From RGIG6291 sp964602275 (lineage in GTDB: Bacteria > Bacillota > Clostridia > TANB77 > UBA1234), in the NCBI GenBank assembly GCA_964602275.1, contig CAZRQF010000042.1, forward strand, positions 1 to 8,334: a stretch of 8,334 nt of DNA, in the 5' to 3' direction. Made by a program: the position numbers and the translations under genes. How positions within the stretch are numbered: position 1 is the first letter of the stretch; every line of letters starts with the position of its first letter. Below are positions 1 through 5,440 of the stretch, piece after piece. Under the pieces are notes generated by a model. It had not been told where the DNA came from. It saw only the letters and a program-made list of their open reading frames with translations, and did no database searches.

Positions 1-2
1 AT

Positions 3-560
3 ACAAGTATTTATAAAGGTTGGAGAGTGCTAAGCGTAGACAGTGATGGAACAGTAAACTTAGTAAGTGGAGGAATACCATTGACATTTTATCATGCTAG
101 CAGTTCATCAGCTTCAGTAACTGCACTTACAACAAACTTTTTAACAACAGATTTCACAACCTCAGGAATGGGATATAGAAAAACAGGATTTGGCCCATAC
201 ACAACACTTACAGAAGTATTTACAAATGAGTATACAAAAATGAGTAATGGGTCACCTGTAGTAAGAGCAATGACAAAAGATGATGTAGATGCAGTAGTAG
301 GTACGACAACAAGTTATAATACAAATTTAACAAATGCTAAATATGACGGATTGTTTAAATTAAATACAAGTTCTTCGCCTCTCTATTGGCTCGCTTCTGC
401 GTATGACTCGAACTACTTGTGGCTTGTGTTCAGCAACGGCCGCTTGTACAGCAGCTACTACTACGACGAGTTTGGGGTGCGCCCTGTAGTTTCTCTAAAG
501 TCTGAAGTCAAAATAACTACGCAAGATGAAAATGGTGCATGGAATATAGTAATGCCATAA
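3..560 (+). CDS. C-terminal part of a probable DGR target protein (lectin-like fold), 5' end outside the window
   Basis: The reading frame is open from the left edge to TAA at 558-560, so this is the 3' end of a longer gene; the GTG at 27 lies inside the open frame and is not a convincing start. The visible part begins SIYKGWRVLSVDSDG and is rich in Thr and Ser. It ends with YWLAS (Y at 384, W at 387), a variable-looking stretch, then GVRPVVSL (474-497) and a short tail ending WNIVMP. From family knowledge, the YWLAS...GVRPVV pattern at the C-terminus is typical of Firmicute proteins diversified by retroelements, where a C-type-lectin-like fold displays hypervariable residues. Many of these are surface or prepilin-like, but the N-terminus needed to judge this is missing. 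Codons before the variable block are AT-rich with few C endings (about 10 in 112), whereas 15 of 21 codons at 405-467 end in C. The ligand is unknown. No retroelement genes are adjacent. Confidence 0.75.
   Translation, partial: TSIYKGWRVLSVDSDGTVNLVSGGIPLTFYHASSSSASVTALTTNFLTTDFTTSGMGYRKTGFGPYTTLTEVFTNEYTKMSNGSPVVRAMTKDDVDAVVGTTTSYNTNLTNAKYDGLFKLNTSSSPLYWLASAYDSNYLWLVFSNGRLYSSYYYDEFGVRPVVSLKSEVKITTQDENGAWNIVMP
378..500 (+). other. Probable DGR variable region (VR) with 3' IMH-like end
   Basis: GC content jumps to about 54% over 399-488 (hand count, 49 of 90), against about 35% in the same gene at 121-180. From 405 to 467 the codons are almost all NNC: GAC, AAC, TAC, TTC, AGC, AAC, GGC, CGC, TAC, AGC, AGC, TAC, TAC, TAC and GAC, interspersed with constant TTG/TGG/GTG codons. 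This is what adenine-specific mutagenesis of AAC codons in a template repeat produces. The invariant segment from 471 (TTTGGGGTGCGCCCT, encoding FGVRP) is where the initiation-of-mutagenic-homing element would lie. The limits are estimated from composition, because the template repeat is not in the window. Confidence 0.65.
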
Positions 561-575
561 AACTAAAATAGGGGG

Positions 576-606
576 ATTGCGAGCAGGGCTCAGCTCTGCT
601 TGCAAT
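576..606 (+). other. Perfect 14-bp hairpin after the target gene, candidate DGR cruciform
   Basis: Positions 576-589 pair with 593-606 over 14 bp, two of them G-T pairs, around the three-base loop TCA. The stem core is GC-rich (GAGCAGGGC). No T-tract follows, and a separate terminator lies 19 bases downstream, so this is unlikely to be the transcription stop. In the BPP-1 phage DGR a GC-rich hairpin or cruciform just 3' of the variable region promotes homing. This one begins about 76 bases after the estimated end of the variable region, which is further than in that model. The structure is seen directly; the role is inferred. Confidence 0.5.
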
Positions 607-624
607 GCTCGAAAATTACATAAT

Positions 625-679
625 AAAACTAGTCAAAAATTCTTTTAAGTAAAACTTAAGCAAATTTGATTAGTTTTTT
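625..679 (+). terminator. Rho-independent terminator of the DGR target gene
   Basis: AAAACTAGTCAAA (625-637) pairs with TTTGATTAGTTTT (665-677), giving 13 bp with one G-T pair. The T run at 674-679 overlaps and follows the stem. The 27-base loop contains a second small hairpin, TTAAGT (645-650) with ACTTAA (654-659). The stem is AT-rich, so its strength is uncertain, but its place after the stop at 560 fits. Confidence 0.6.
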
Positions 680-730
680 GTTTGTCTACTTTATCGTATT
701 TGTATCCTTAGTAAAATACAACATATGAAA

Positions 731-765
731 TGTAGGGGTCGGCGTCCATGGTGCGACCAGAAAAA
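731..765 (+). repeat. Left copy of a ~35-bp GC-rich inverted repeat
   Basis: A GC-rich block in AT-rich intergenic DNA that contains GGTCGGCGTCC and GCGACCAGAAAAA. Its reverse complement recurs at 1229-1262 with about 32 of 35 positions matching: two substitutions and one missing base. Each copy also holds a small internal inverted repeat, GGTCG...CGACC. It could be the end of a mobile or decayed element, or a dispersed REP/MITE-like repeat. Confidence 0.65.
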
Positions 766-822
766 AGTGGCTTTTCAAGGCTTTTGTGTCGAAAAAGGTC
801 ATAAAATGTCGATGAAAATAAA

Positions 823-852
823 TTGACAAAATATGATAAAAATAGATAAAAT
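823..852 (+). promoter_or_regulatory. Sigma-A-type promoter upstream of the Rpn fragment
   Basis: TTGACA (823-828), an 18-base spacer and TAAAAT (847-852), lying 67 bases before the ATG at 920. The -35 box is consensus; the -10 box has one mismatch and sits in AT-rich DNA where chance matches are common. The promoter lies inside the inverted-repeat pair, so the bracketed unit carries its own transcription start. Confidence 0.5.
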
Positions 853-919
853 AAATATGTAAGTAGAAAAACAAAAATAAACCCAACAATTATATTATAC
901 CAACAGGGAGATGGTAAGA

Positions 920-1216
920 ATGGCAACTGAAAAAGAATTAGCAATAAGAAGAGCTGTGGAAGAATTAGATAAATTAACATCAGACCCAGTATTGCAAAGA
1001 ATATTAGATAATGAAGAACTAGCTAGAATGGACGAAGATGTACTTCGAAGACAAGCGATAAGAGAAGGACATGAACAGGGCATGAGGGAAGGTATGCAAG
1101 AAGGCAGAAAAGTAGAAAAAATAGAAACTGCTAAGAAATTGAAAGAAAATGGCGTAAGTATTGATATTATAGTTGCTTCAACTGGCTTAACGAAAGAGGA
1201 AGTTGAAGAGTTGTAA
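920..1216 (+). CDS. C-terminal fragment of an Rpn/PD-(D/E)XK nuclease family (transposase-like) protein
   Basis: This 98-residue product matches only the C-terminal tail of the Rpn (YhgA-like, PD-(D/E)XK) family. It has a helical segment ELAIRRAVEELDKLTSDP, then GHEQGMREGMQEGR with the repeated G-x-x-EG pattern of these tails, then a terminal helix-turn-helix-like stretch (AKKLKENGVSIDIIVASTGL). The family's N-terminal nuclease core is absent; intact members are usually about 250-300 residues. An in-frame stop at 878-880 blocks extension. I chose the ATG at 920 because GGGAG at 906-910 lies 9 bases upstream; the ATG at 911 directly abuts that site. It may be a 5'-truncated remnant. It may instead be a stand-alone equivalent of the short Rpn product (RpnS) that is made from an internal start and counteracts the full-length nuclease. 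The promoter and ribosome site make expression plausible. Confidence 0.65.
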   Translation: MATEKELAIRRAVEELDKLTSDPVLQRILDNEELARMDEDVLRRQAIREGHEQGMREGMQEGRKVEKIETAKKLKENGVSIDIIVASTGLTKEEVEEL

Positions 1217-1228
1217 AATGTAAAAATA

Positions 1229-1262
1229 TTTTTCTGGTCGCCCAAGGACGCCGACCACTACA
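1229..1262 (-). repeat. Right copy of the ~35-bp inverted repeat
   Basis: The reverse complement of the block at 731-765, including GGTCGGCGTCC and GCGACCAGAAAAA. It begins 12 bases after the stop codon of the Rpn fragment. The two copies enclose about 460 bases holding the promoter and the Rpn fragment. Confidence 0.65.
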
Positions 1263-1292
1263 ACATGGATTTTACATTTTGCAACACTCTAA

Positions 1293-1330
1293 AAAGAGCT
1301 ATCACAAAAAAGTGACAGCTCTTTATTTTT
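1293..1330. terminator. Bidirectional terminator between convergent genes
   Basis: AAAGAGCT (1293-1300) pairs with AGCTCTTT (1317-1324). After one A/C mismatch, TCAC (1302-1305) pairs with GTGA (1312-1315) around an A6 loop. On the plus strand the stem is followed by ATTTTT (1325-1330); read on the minus strand it is followed by a T run from 1295-1291. It can therefore stop transcripts from both the Rpn fragment and the convergent minus-strand gene, whose stop codon ends at 1329. Confidence 0.75.
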
Positions 1331-1805
1331 AGGCCTTTTTTACAGTTTCCCGAATGGTGATAATGCGGTCGATTGCTTCGTAGATAGCGGGGTATTTCCA
1401 GGTAACTTTGCTAACATTCTTGTGAGCATCGAGGTCATAAATACCCCAACGGTGGTCTTCACAAGTTTTTCCGTTTACTCTGTATGCGAGAAGATTTTTT
1501 TTAACGAAGTATGCACCAAAGCCGGTTACAAGCGTTTCGCCAGTTTGAGCATCAAGCAGCACCTTGTTGTTGTGAAAAGGTGTATCGATGTAAGGTGCTG
1601 TAACGACGAAACGCTCTCTAATAACTTTCCAAGCGGGTGTGTAGATGGCTTCAGTAGTTACTTTACCATTGTAAATGAAACCACTGCGATTTCCTTTGAG
1701 ATACCGAAAAATCGGGCAAGTGTCGTCGTAGTATGCAAAAACACGGTCAAAGTCGTCAGGGTTCAAACCAGCAGCAGTGATTTCAAATTGTTCAAGAGCT
1801 CTCAT
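1329..1805 (-). CDS. Hypothetical protein, 158 residues, strongly promoted orphan
   Basis: I do not recognise this family. The product is a soluble-looking 158-residue protein with no signal peptide or membrane segment. It is rich in aromatics (11 Tyr), with Cys at 30 and 115. Sequence marks include LNPDDFDRVFAYYDD (14-28), a stretch LLDAQTGETLVTGFGAYF (83-100) that looks like a beta-hairpin, and CEDHRWGIYDLDAH (115-128). The start is well fixed: AAGGAGGA (1813-1820) lies 7 bases from the ATG, and a perfect consensus promoter lies about 40 bases further up. GC is about 42-43% in two hand-counted 60-base blocks, against about 33% in mreB, which suggests transfer or unusual codon selection. It is alone on its strand, convergent with the Rpn fragment and divergent from the mre operon. 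That it is translated is well supported; its function is unknown. Confidence 0.8.
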   Translation of the reverse strand: MRALEQFEITAAGLNPDDFDRVFAYYDDTCPIFRYLKGNRSGFIYNGKVTTEAIYTPAWKVIRERFVVTAPYIDTPFHNNKVLLDAQTGETLVTGFGAYFVKKNLLAYRVNGKTCEDHRWGIYDLDAHKNVSKVTWKYPAIYEAIDRIITIRETVKKA

Positions 1806-1844
1806 TTTGAGTTCCTCCTTAATATAAAATTGGACACCATAATT

Positions 1845-1873
1845 ATTATATATTATGTATACTTATCTGTCAA
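1845..1873 (-). promoter_or_regulatory. Perfect consensus sigma-A promoter for the 158-residue gene
   Basis: Read on the minus strand, TTGACA (1873-1868) and TATAAT (1850-1845) are separated by exactly 17 bases. Transcription would start near 1838, giving a leader of roughly 33 bases that contains the AAGGAGGA ribosome site. A short GTATAC palindrome sits in the spacer, but no operator can be assigned. Both boxes match consensus fully, which is uncommon and implies high basal expression. Confidence 0.85.
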
Positions 1874-1961
1874 GCAAAAAAAGTAGAAAATAGAAAAAAC
1901 TTCCAAAAAATATTTGCAAAATTGTTTCTTAAAATATGCGGAAATATTACGGAAAAAAGAG

Positions 1962-1990
1962 TTGAAAAGGTATAGGAAAAAATATATAAT
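1962..1990 (+). promoter_or_regulatory. Promoter of the DUF4321-radC-mreBCD-mrdA-minC operon
   Basis: TTGAAA (1962-1967) and TATAAT (1985-1990) with a 17-base spacer, 36 bases before the first start codon. It is divergent from the promoter at 1845-1873, with the two -35 boxes about 88 bases apart. No other promoter-sized gap occurs until after minC, so this is the likely main start for all seven genes. Confidence 0.7.
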
Positions 1991-2026
1991 TAAAAAAGAA
2001 AAACAAAAGAAAAGGGGAATAACATA

Positions 2027-2278
2027 ATGAAAGAAGGAAGATTTTGGTTATTTTGGATTTTATTATTTTCAGGTATTATACTTGGAGGTCTTTTGGGTGA
2101 GCTTGCCACGCAGGTATCTTTTCTAAGTTGGATGGGATACGGGCAAACTTTTGGCTTGACAGCACCGTTTGAACTAGACCTAGGAATAATTCAATTATCT
2201 TTTGGAGTTATGTTTAAACTTAATATAGCTAGCATAATTGGGGTGTTGATAGCTATATTTGTATACAGGAAGATATAA
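2027..2278 (+). CDS. DUF4321 small membrane protein
   Basis: An 83-residue protein of the DUF4321 type, recognised by its length, its position just before radC-mreB in Clostridia, and its layout. A short charged start MKEGR is followed by a first hydrophobic segment (about residues 7-28, with GIILGGLLGEL), a middle stretch with FGLTAPFELDLGIIQLSFG, and a second membrane segment (about 62-80) ending in VYRKI. It probably crosses the membrane twice. The molecular role of the family is unknown; linkage to cell-shape genes hints at envelope work but proves nothing. AAAGGGGA at 2011-2018 lies 8 bases before the ATG. It is the first gene of the operon, and 38 bases separate it from radC. Confidence 0.8.
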   Translation: MKEGRFWLFWILLFSGIILGGLLGELATQVSFLSWMGYGQTFGLTAPFELDLGIIQLSFGVMFKLNIASIIGVLIAIFVYRKI

Positions 2279-2316
2279 ATTTAAGGGGGTAATTCTAAAA
2301 AGAAAGGATTACATAG

Positions 2317-3000
2317 ATGAAGATTAAAGAATTACCTATTACAGAAAGACCATATGAAAGGTTGGAAAAATACGGACCTGAAGTATTATCGGATGCTGAA
2401 CTACTTGCGATAATAATTAAGACAGGTACAAAAGATAAGACTGCCATACAAGTTGCACAAGAAGTTTTAAAATGTGATTACAAAAGCGAAGGAATTTCTT
2501 TTTTGAGGGATTATTCAATAGAACAAATTTCTGAGATAAAAGGAATTGGAAAGGTTAAAGCAATACAATTAAAAGCTTTAGGCGAAATTGCTGCTAGATT
2601 ATCTTGTAGAAAAGTGATGAAAAGAAATAAGATAACTACGCCAGAGGAAGCAAGTTCTTTGGTAATGGCTGATATGAAGGATTTGAAGCATGAGGTTATA
2701 AAGACTATTTTACTAGATAATCAAAATCAAGTGATAAGAGTGGTAAATACTTGTAGCGGCTCGCTCAATTCCGTAGTGCTTGAAGGCAAGGAGCTATTTA
2801 AAGAGCCGATAAAATCGAGTGCGGATAAGATTATAATTGTGCATAATCATCCGAGTGGAAATCTTACGCCGAGTAAGAACGATATTAGATTTACTCAGAA
2901 GATGCGTGAAATTGGCGAGATGATTGGAATAGATGTTGCTGATCATTTGATAATTGCTGGCAGAGAGTTTTGTAGTTTAAAAAGAATGAAATTGTTTTAA
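2317..3000 (+). CDS. radC: RadC-like JAB/MPN domain protein
   Basis: A full-length RadC family protein (227 residues, the usual size). The N-terminal UPF0758 part begins IKELPITERPYERLEKYG and contains a helix-hairpin-helix (IKGIGKVKAIQLKAL, about residues 74-88). The C-terminal MPN domain carries the metal-binding JAMM signature, with Glu at 126, H-x-H at 176-178 inside VHNHPSG, and S-x-x-D ending at Asp 189. The DH of the closing motif is at 209-210. The family was once linked to DNA repair, but that is no longer accepted; the fold suggests metal-dependent peptidase or DNA-associated activity, and the true substrate is unknown. AAAGGA at 2303-2308 lies 8 bases before the ATG. Placement directly before mreB, 15 bases apart, is conserved widely in Gram-positive and Gram-negative bacteria. 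Confidence 0.95.
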   Translation: MKIKELPITERPYERLEKYGPEVLSDAELLAIIIKTGTKDKTAIQVAQEVLKCDYKSEGISFLRDYSIEQISEIKGIGKVKAIQLKALGEIAARLSCRKVMKRNKITTPEEASSLVMADMKDLKHEVIKTILLDNQNQVIRVVNTCSGSLNSVVLEGKELFKEPIKSSADKIIIVHNHPSGNLTPSKNDIRFTQKMREIGEMIGIDVADHLIIAGREFCSLKRMKLF

Positions 3001-3015
3001 AAGGAGAGAAAGTAG

Positions 3016-4041
3016 ATGTTAGGTTTTTTTGCTAAAGATATTGGTATTGATTTAGGAACAGCAAACACGCTAGTGCATTTAAAAGGAAAAGGAATAATAA
3101 TAAGAGAGCCATCTGTTGTAGCTATTGATAAATACACGAAACAAGTTGTTGCTGTTGGTACAGAAGCAAAAGAAATGTTAGGAAGAACTCCTGAAAATTT
3201 AAATGCCATAAGACCGTTAAAAGATGGTGTAATTGCAGATTTTACTGCTACTAAAATGATGTTGAAGCATTTGGTTGGAAAAGCTTGTCAAAGGTATGTT
3301 ATAGCAAGACCTCGTGTTGTTGTTTGCGTACCATCTGGTGTAACAGAAGTTGAAGAAAGAGCTGTTGAAGAAGCTACACTAGATGCAGGAGCAAGAGAAG
3401 CATATCTAATGGAAGAGCCTATGGCAGCGGCTATTGGAGCAGGTTTAAAAATAGGTGAACCGACTGGTACTATGATTGTAGATATTGGTGGTGGAACTAG
3501 TGAAATTTCTGTAATTTCTCTTGGTGGTGTTGTAACTTCTAAATCACTTAGAATTGCCGGAGATGAACTAAATGATTCTATTATTAATTACATAAGAAGA
3601 GAATTTAATGTTGCAATTGGTGAAACTACTGCTGAAGAAATAAAGATGACCATTGGTAGTGCGTATCCATCAATGACAACTGAGGAAGTTGATGTAAAGG
3701 GTAGAGATTTGCAAACAGGGCTTCCAAAGACAATAACAGTTAATTCTACACAGATAGAAGAAGCTATGAAAGAAGTTATTATGCAAATTGTTGATGGCAT
3801 AAAGATGACACTTGAAAAAACTCCGCCTGAACTTGCGGCAGATATCATGATAAATGGTATAACTTTATCTGGCGGTGGTGCGTTAATTAAAAATATAGAT
3901 AGACTTATTGCACTTGAAACTGGAATATCTGTAAATATTGCAGAGTCGCCATTAGACTGTGTTGTAAAGGGTGCTGGAAAAGTATTAGAAGATTTAGATT
4001 CTTTAAAAAGTGTTTTGATAAATTCACGAAAATATAGATAA
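3016..4041 (+). CDS. mreB: Rod-shape actin homologue MreB
   Basis: A 341-residue MreB of normal length. Visible actin-fold motifs are phosphate-1 IGIDLGTANTLV (9-20), VPSGVTEVEERAV (105-117), phosphate-2 IVDIGGGTSEISVISLGGV (154-172), the GDELND helix (182-187) and the adenosine motif LSGGGALI (284-291). The hydrophobic N-terminus MLGFFAKD resembles the short membrane-contacting start of MreB proteins. It forms membrane-bound filaments that guide the elongation complex (MreC, MreD, RodA, PBP2) in side-wall synthesis. AAGGAG at 3001-3006 lies 9 bases before the ATG. Mbl and MreBH paralogues look similar, but direct linkage to mreC and mreD favours MreB proper. Confidence 0.97.
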   Translation: MLGFFAKDIGIDLGTANTLVHLKGKGIIIREPSVVAIDKYTKQVVAVGTEAKEMLGRTPENLNAIRPLKDGVIADFTATKMMLKHLVGKACQRYVIARPRVVVCVPSGVTEVEERAVEEATLDAGAREAYLMEEPMAAAIGAGLKIGEPTGTMIVDIGGGTSEISVISLGGVVTSKSLRIAGDELNDSIINYIRREFNVAIGETTAEEIKMTIGSAYPSMTTEEVDVKGRDLQTGLPKTITVNSTQIEEAMKEVIMQIVDGIKMTLEKTPPELAADIMINGITLSGGGALIKNIDRLIALETGISVNIAESPLDCVVKGAGKVLEDLDSLKSVLINSRKYR

Positions 4042-4060
4042 AATTTTAGGAGGCATGTAA

Positions 4061-4879
4061 GTGAAAGGGCAAATGCTAAAGAATATTACAAAAGTTGCAT
4101 TAGTAATTTTGTTGTTTGCTTTAATAGGTGCAACCAATCAAAAAGCAAGAAATGTAACGGTATTTGAAGCAATAGTTAGCAACCTAATTACATTTCCACA
4201 AAAAGTGATAGTTAATATAAAAAATTGGGCAATAGATGATAAAAATAACATAAACGATATAGAAAAACTAAAAGAAGAAAATGAGAAGCTAAAAGAAGAA
4301 AATAGCAAGCTAGAAACAAAGTTAATAGACTATGAGATATTACTTTCTGAAAATAAAATTATGAAGCAAAAATCTCAAATTGAAAACTCTTATCCAGATT
4401 ATGAGGTGGTAGTGTCTAATATAATTTACGATTCAATGAATAATTGGGAAGAAGTTTATGTGATAGATAAAGGAAGTAAAGACGGCATAGAGCCAAACAT
4501 GACGGTAATTACACAAGATGGGTTGGTAGGTTACATAGAATCGACAACCGATTCGACCGCTAAAGTTGTATCGATATTAGATGCTGGAAATTCGGTAAGC
4601 TCTCGTAGTACGAGAACGAGAGATGCACTTATCTGTAAGGGAAATATCTCATATAAAGATGAAGATAAATTAAAAGTTACTTCAATACCAATTGGTGTTG
4701 AACTTGTTGAAGGCGATAAAATAGAAACATCTGGTATGGGTGGAATTTATCCAAAAGGGATTGCGATAGGCGAGATTGAAAAATTTACTACTAAGAAGAA
4801 CCCTGCTGAAAATGAAGCTGTGCTAAAAACATATGTTGATTTTAGTAAATTGGAAACGGTTGCAGTAATTATAAAATAG
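4061..4879 (+). CDS. mreC: Rod-shape determining protein MreC
   Basis: A 272-residue MreC. It has a short cytosolic start, one membrane anchor (about residues 10-24, VALVILLFALIGA), and an extracytoplasmic coiled coil (about 64-105) containing two near-identical heptads, KLKEENE and KLKEENS. The beta-rich core carries the family motifs VIDKGSKDGIEPNM (134-147), DGLVGYI (153-159) and GIYPKGIAIGEI (228-239). It links cytoplasmic MreB to PBP2 outside the membrane. The start is GTG at 4061, 7 bases after AGGAGG (4048-4053). An ATG at 4055 in the same frame is followed at once by TAA and cannot be the start. It lies 19 bases after mreB and 16 before mreD, so it is co-transcribed. Confidence 0.93.
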   Translation: MKGQMLKNITKVALVILLFALIGATNQKARNVTVFEAIVSNLITFPQKVIVNIKNWAIDDKNNINDIEKLKEENEKLKEENSKLETKLIDYEILLSENKIMKQKSQIENSYPDYEVVVSNIIYDSMNNWEEVYVIDKGSKDGIEPNMTVITQDGLVGYIESTTDSTAKVVSILDAGNSVSSRSTRTRDALICKGNISYKDEDKLKVTSIPIGVELVEGDKIETSGMGGIYPKGIAIGEIEKFTTKKNPAENEAVLKTYVDFSKLETVAVIIK

Positions 4880-4895
4880 GTTATGGAGGATTTAA

Positions 4896-5417
4896 GTGAG
4901 AAAAACATTGACTGTTGTAATGGTTTTGCTAGTTATTGGTTTGACAATATTTTTTCAAGCAAATTTGATTGAGAAAATACCACTAGATGGAACATCTGCA
5001 AATCTTGGAATTGTGCTTGTTGCAAGCATTGGACTTGTGTGCGGTAAATTAGTGGGAGGTCTTACTGGTGCTACATATGGACTTATTTATGATATTTTAT
5101 TTGGCAGGGCAGTTGGACTATATTTTTGTGTATATTTTTTTGTTGGCATTGTATCTGGAATACTCAATAAAAATTTTTCAAAAGATAATAAAGTTTCAAT
5201 GGTATTTTTGATATCAATAATAACGGCAATTTTTGAACTTATAACTTATCTAAGTTTGGTTTTGATAAGGTCATATGAATTTGATTTTTATGGCGTGTTA
5301 TTTGTTATTGCTAAAGAAGTAATTTATAATATTTTAATTGTTGCGATATTATATAAATTTCTTGTTTGGTTTGGAGAAATGATAAATAAATCGAAAGATA
5401 GTTATTATTTGATATAA
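4896..5417 (+). CDS. mreD: Rod-shape determining membrane protein MreD
   Basis: A 173-residue, strongly hydrophobic protein of MreD length, with about five membrane segments: LTVVMVLLVIGLTIFF near the start, then SANLGIVLVASIGLVCG, the FFVGIVSGIL region, VFLISIITAIFELITYLSLVLI, and FVIAKEVIYNILIVAILYKF near the end. The GLTGATYGLIYDILFGRAVGL segment in the middle matches the conserved MreD loop G-x-x-x-G-L-x-x-D. It works with MreC in the elongation complex. The start is GTG at 4896, with GGAGGA (4885-4890) 5 bases upstream. mreD sequences diverge strongly, so identity rests on the motif, the topology and its place between mreC and mrdA. Confidence 0.9.
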   Translation: MRKTLTVVMVLLVIGLTIFFQANLIEKIPLDGTSANLGIVLVASIGLVCGKLVGGLTGATYGLIYDILFGRAVGLYFCVYFFVGIVSGILNKNFSKDNKVSMVFLISIITAIFELITYLSLVLIRSYEFDFYGVLFVIAKEVIYNILIVAILYKFLVWFGEMINKSKDSYYLI

Positions 5418-5421
5418 GATG

Positions 5422-5440
5422 AAAGGAGGTATTAAAAATA
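5422..5440 (+). promoter_or_regulatory. Strong ribosome site aimed at an AUA codon (mrdA start)
   Basis: AAAGGAGG (5422-5429) is the strongest Shine-Dalgarno match in the operon. Eight bases after it, at 5438-5440, is ATA, in frame with the PBP2 coding region. No ATG, GTG or TTG in that frame lies at a usable distance: the first is TTG at 5462, 32 bases away, preceded only by AAAAAG. The ATG at 5419 lies before the site and is in another frame that stops near 5520. Either AUA initiates here, or an ATG has mutated or been misread. Confidence 0.6.

Noticed and set aside
561..919. Template repeat or reverse-transcriptase-associated RNA in the intergenic region after the target gene
   Set aside because: I looked for a copy of the GVRPVVSL-coding segment and for adenine-rich AAC runs and saw none. 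The region holds the hairpin, the terminator, one inverted-repeat copy and a promoter.
686..1245. Three minus-strand open frames (686-889, 708-980, 895-1245)
   Set aside because: They are low-complexity hydrophobic translations of AT-rich intergenic DNA or of the antisense of the Rpn fragment, without ribosome sites.
1422..1886. Plus-strand open frame of 154 codons
   Set aside because: It lies opposite the 158-residue minus-strand gene, has no ribosome site, runs through that gene's promoter and has no recognisable motif. The minus-strand gene has a strong promoter and ribosome site.
1890..1960. Weak inverted repeat AATATTT...AAATATT in the leader upstream of the operon promoter
   Set aside because: Seven AT-only pairs in very AT-rich DNA are expected by chance; no regulator site can be assigned.
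2997..3848. Minus-strand open frames at 2997-3209 and 3588-3848
   Set aside because: Antisense to the clearly coding mreB gene, with no start signals.
4048..4063. ATG-TAA start-stop pair between the mreC ribosome site and its GTG start, as a possible regulatory minimal reading frame
   Set aside because: The ATG at 4055 is only one base from AGGAGG, too close for normal initiation, while the GTG at 4061 is at ideal spacing.
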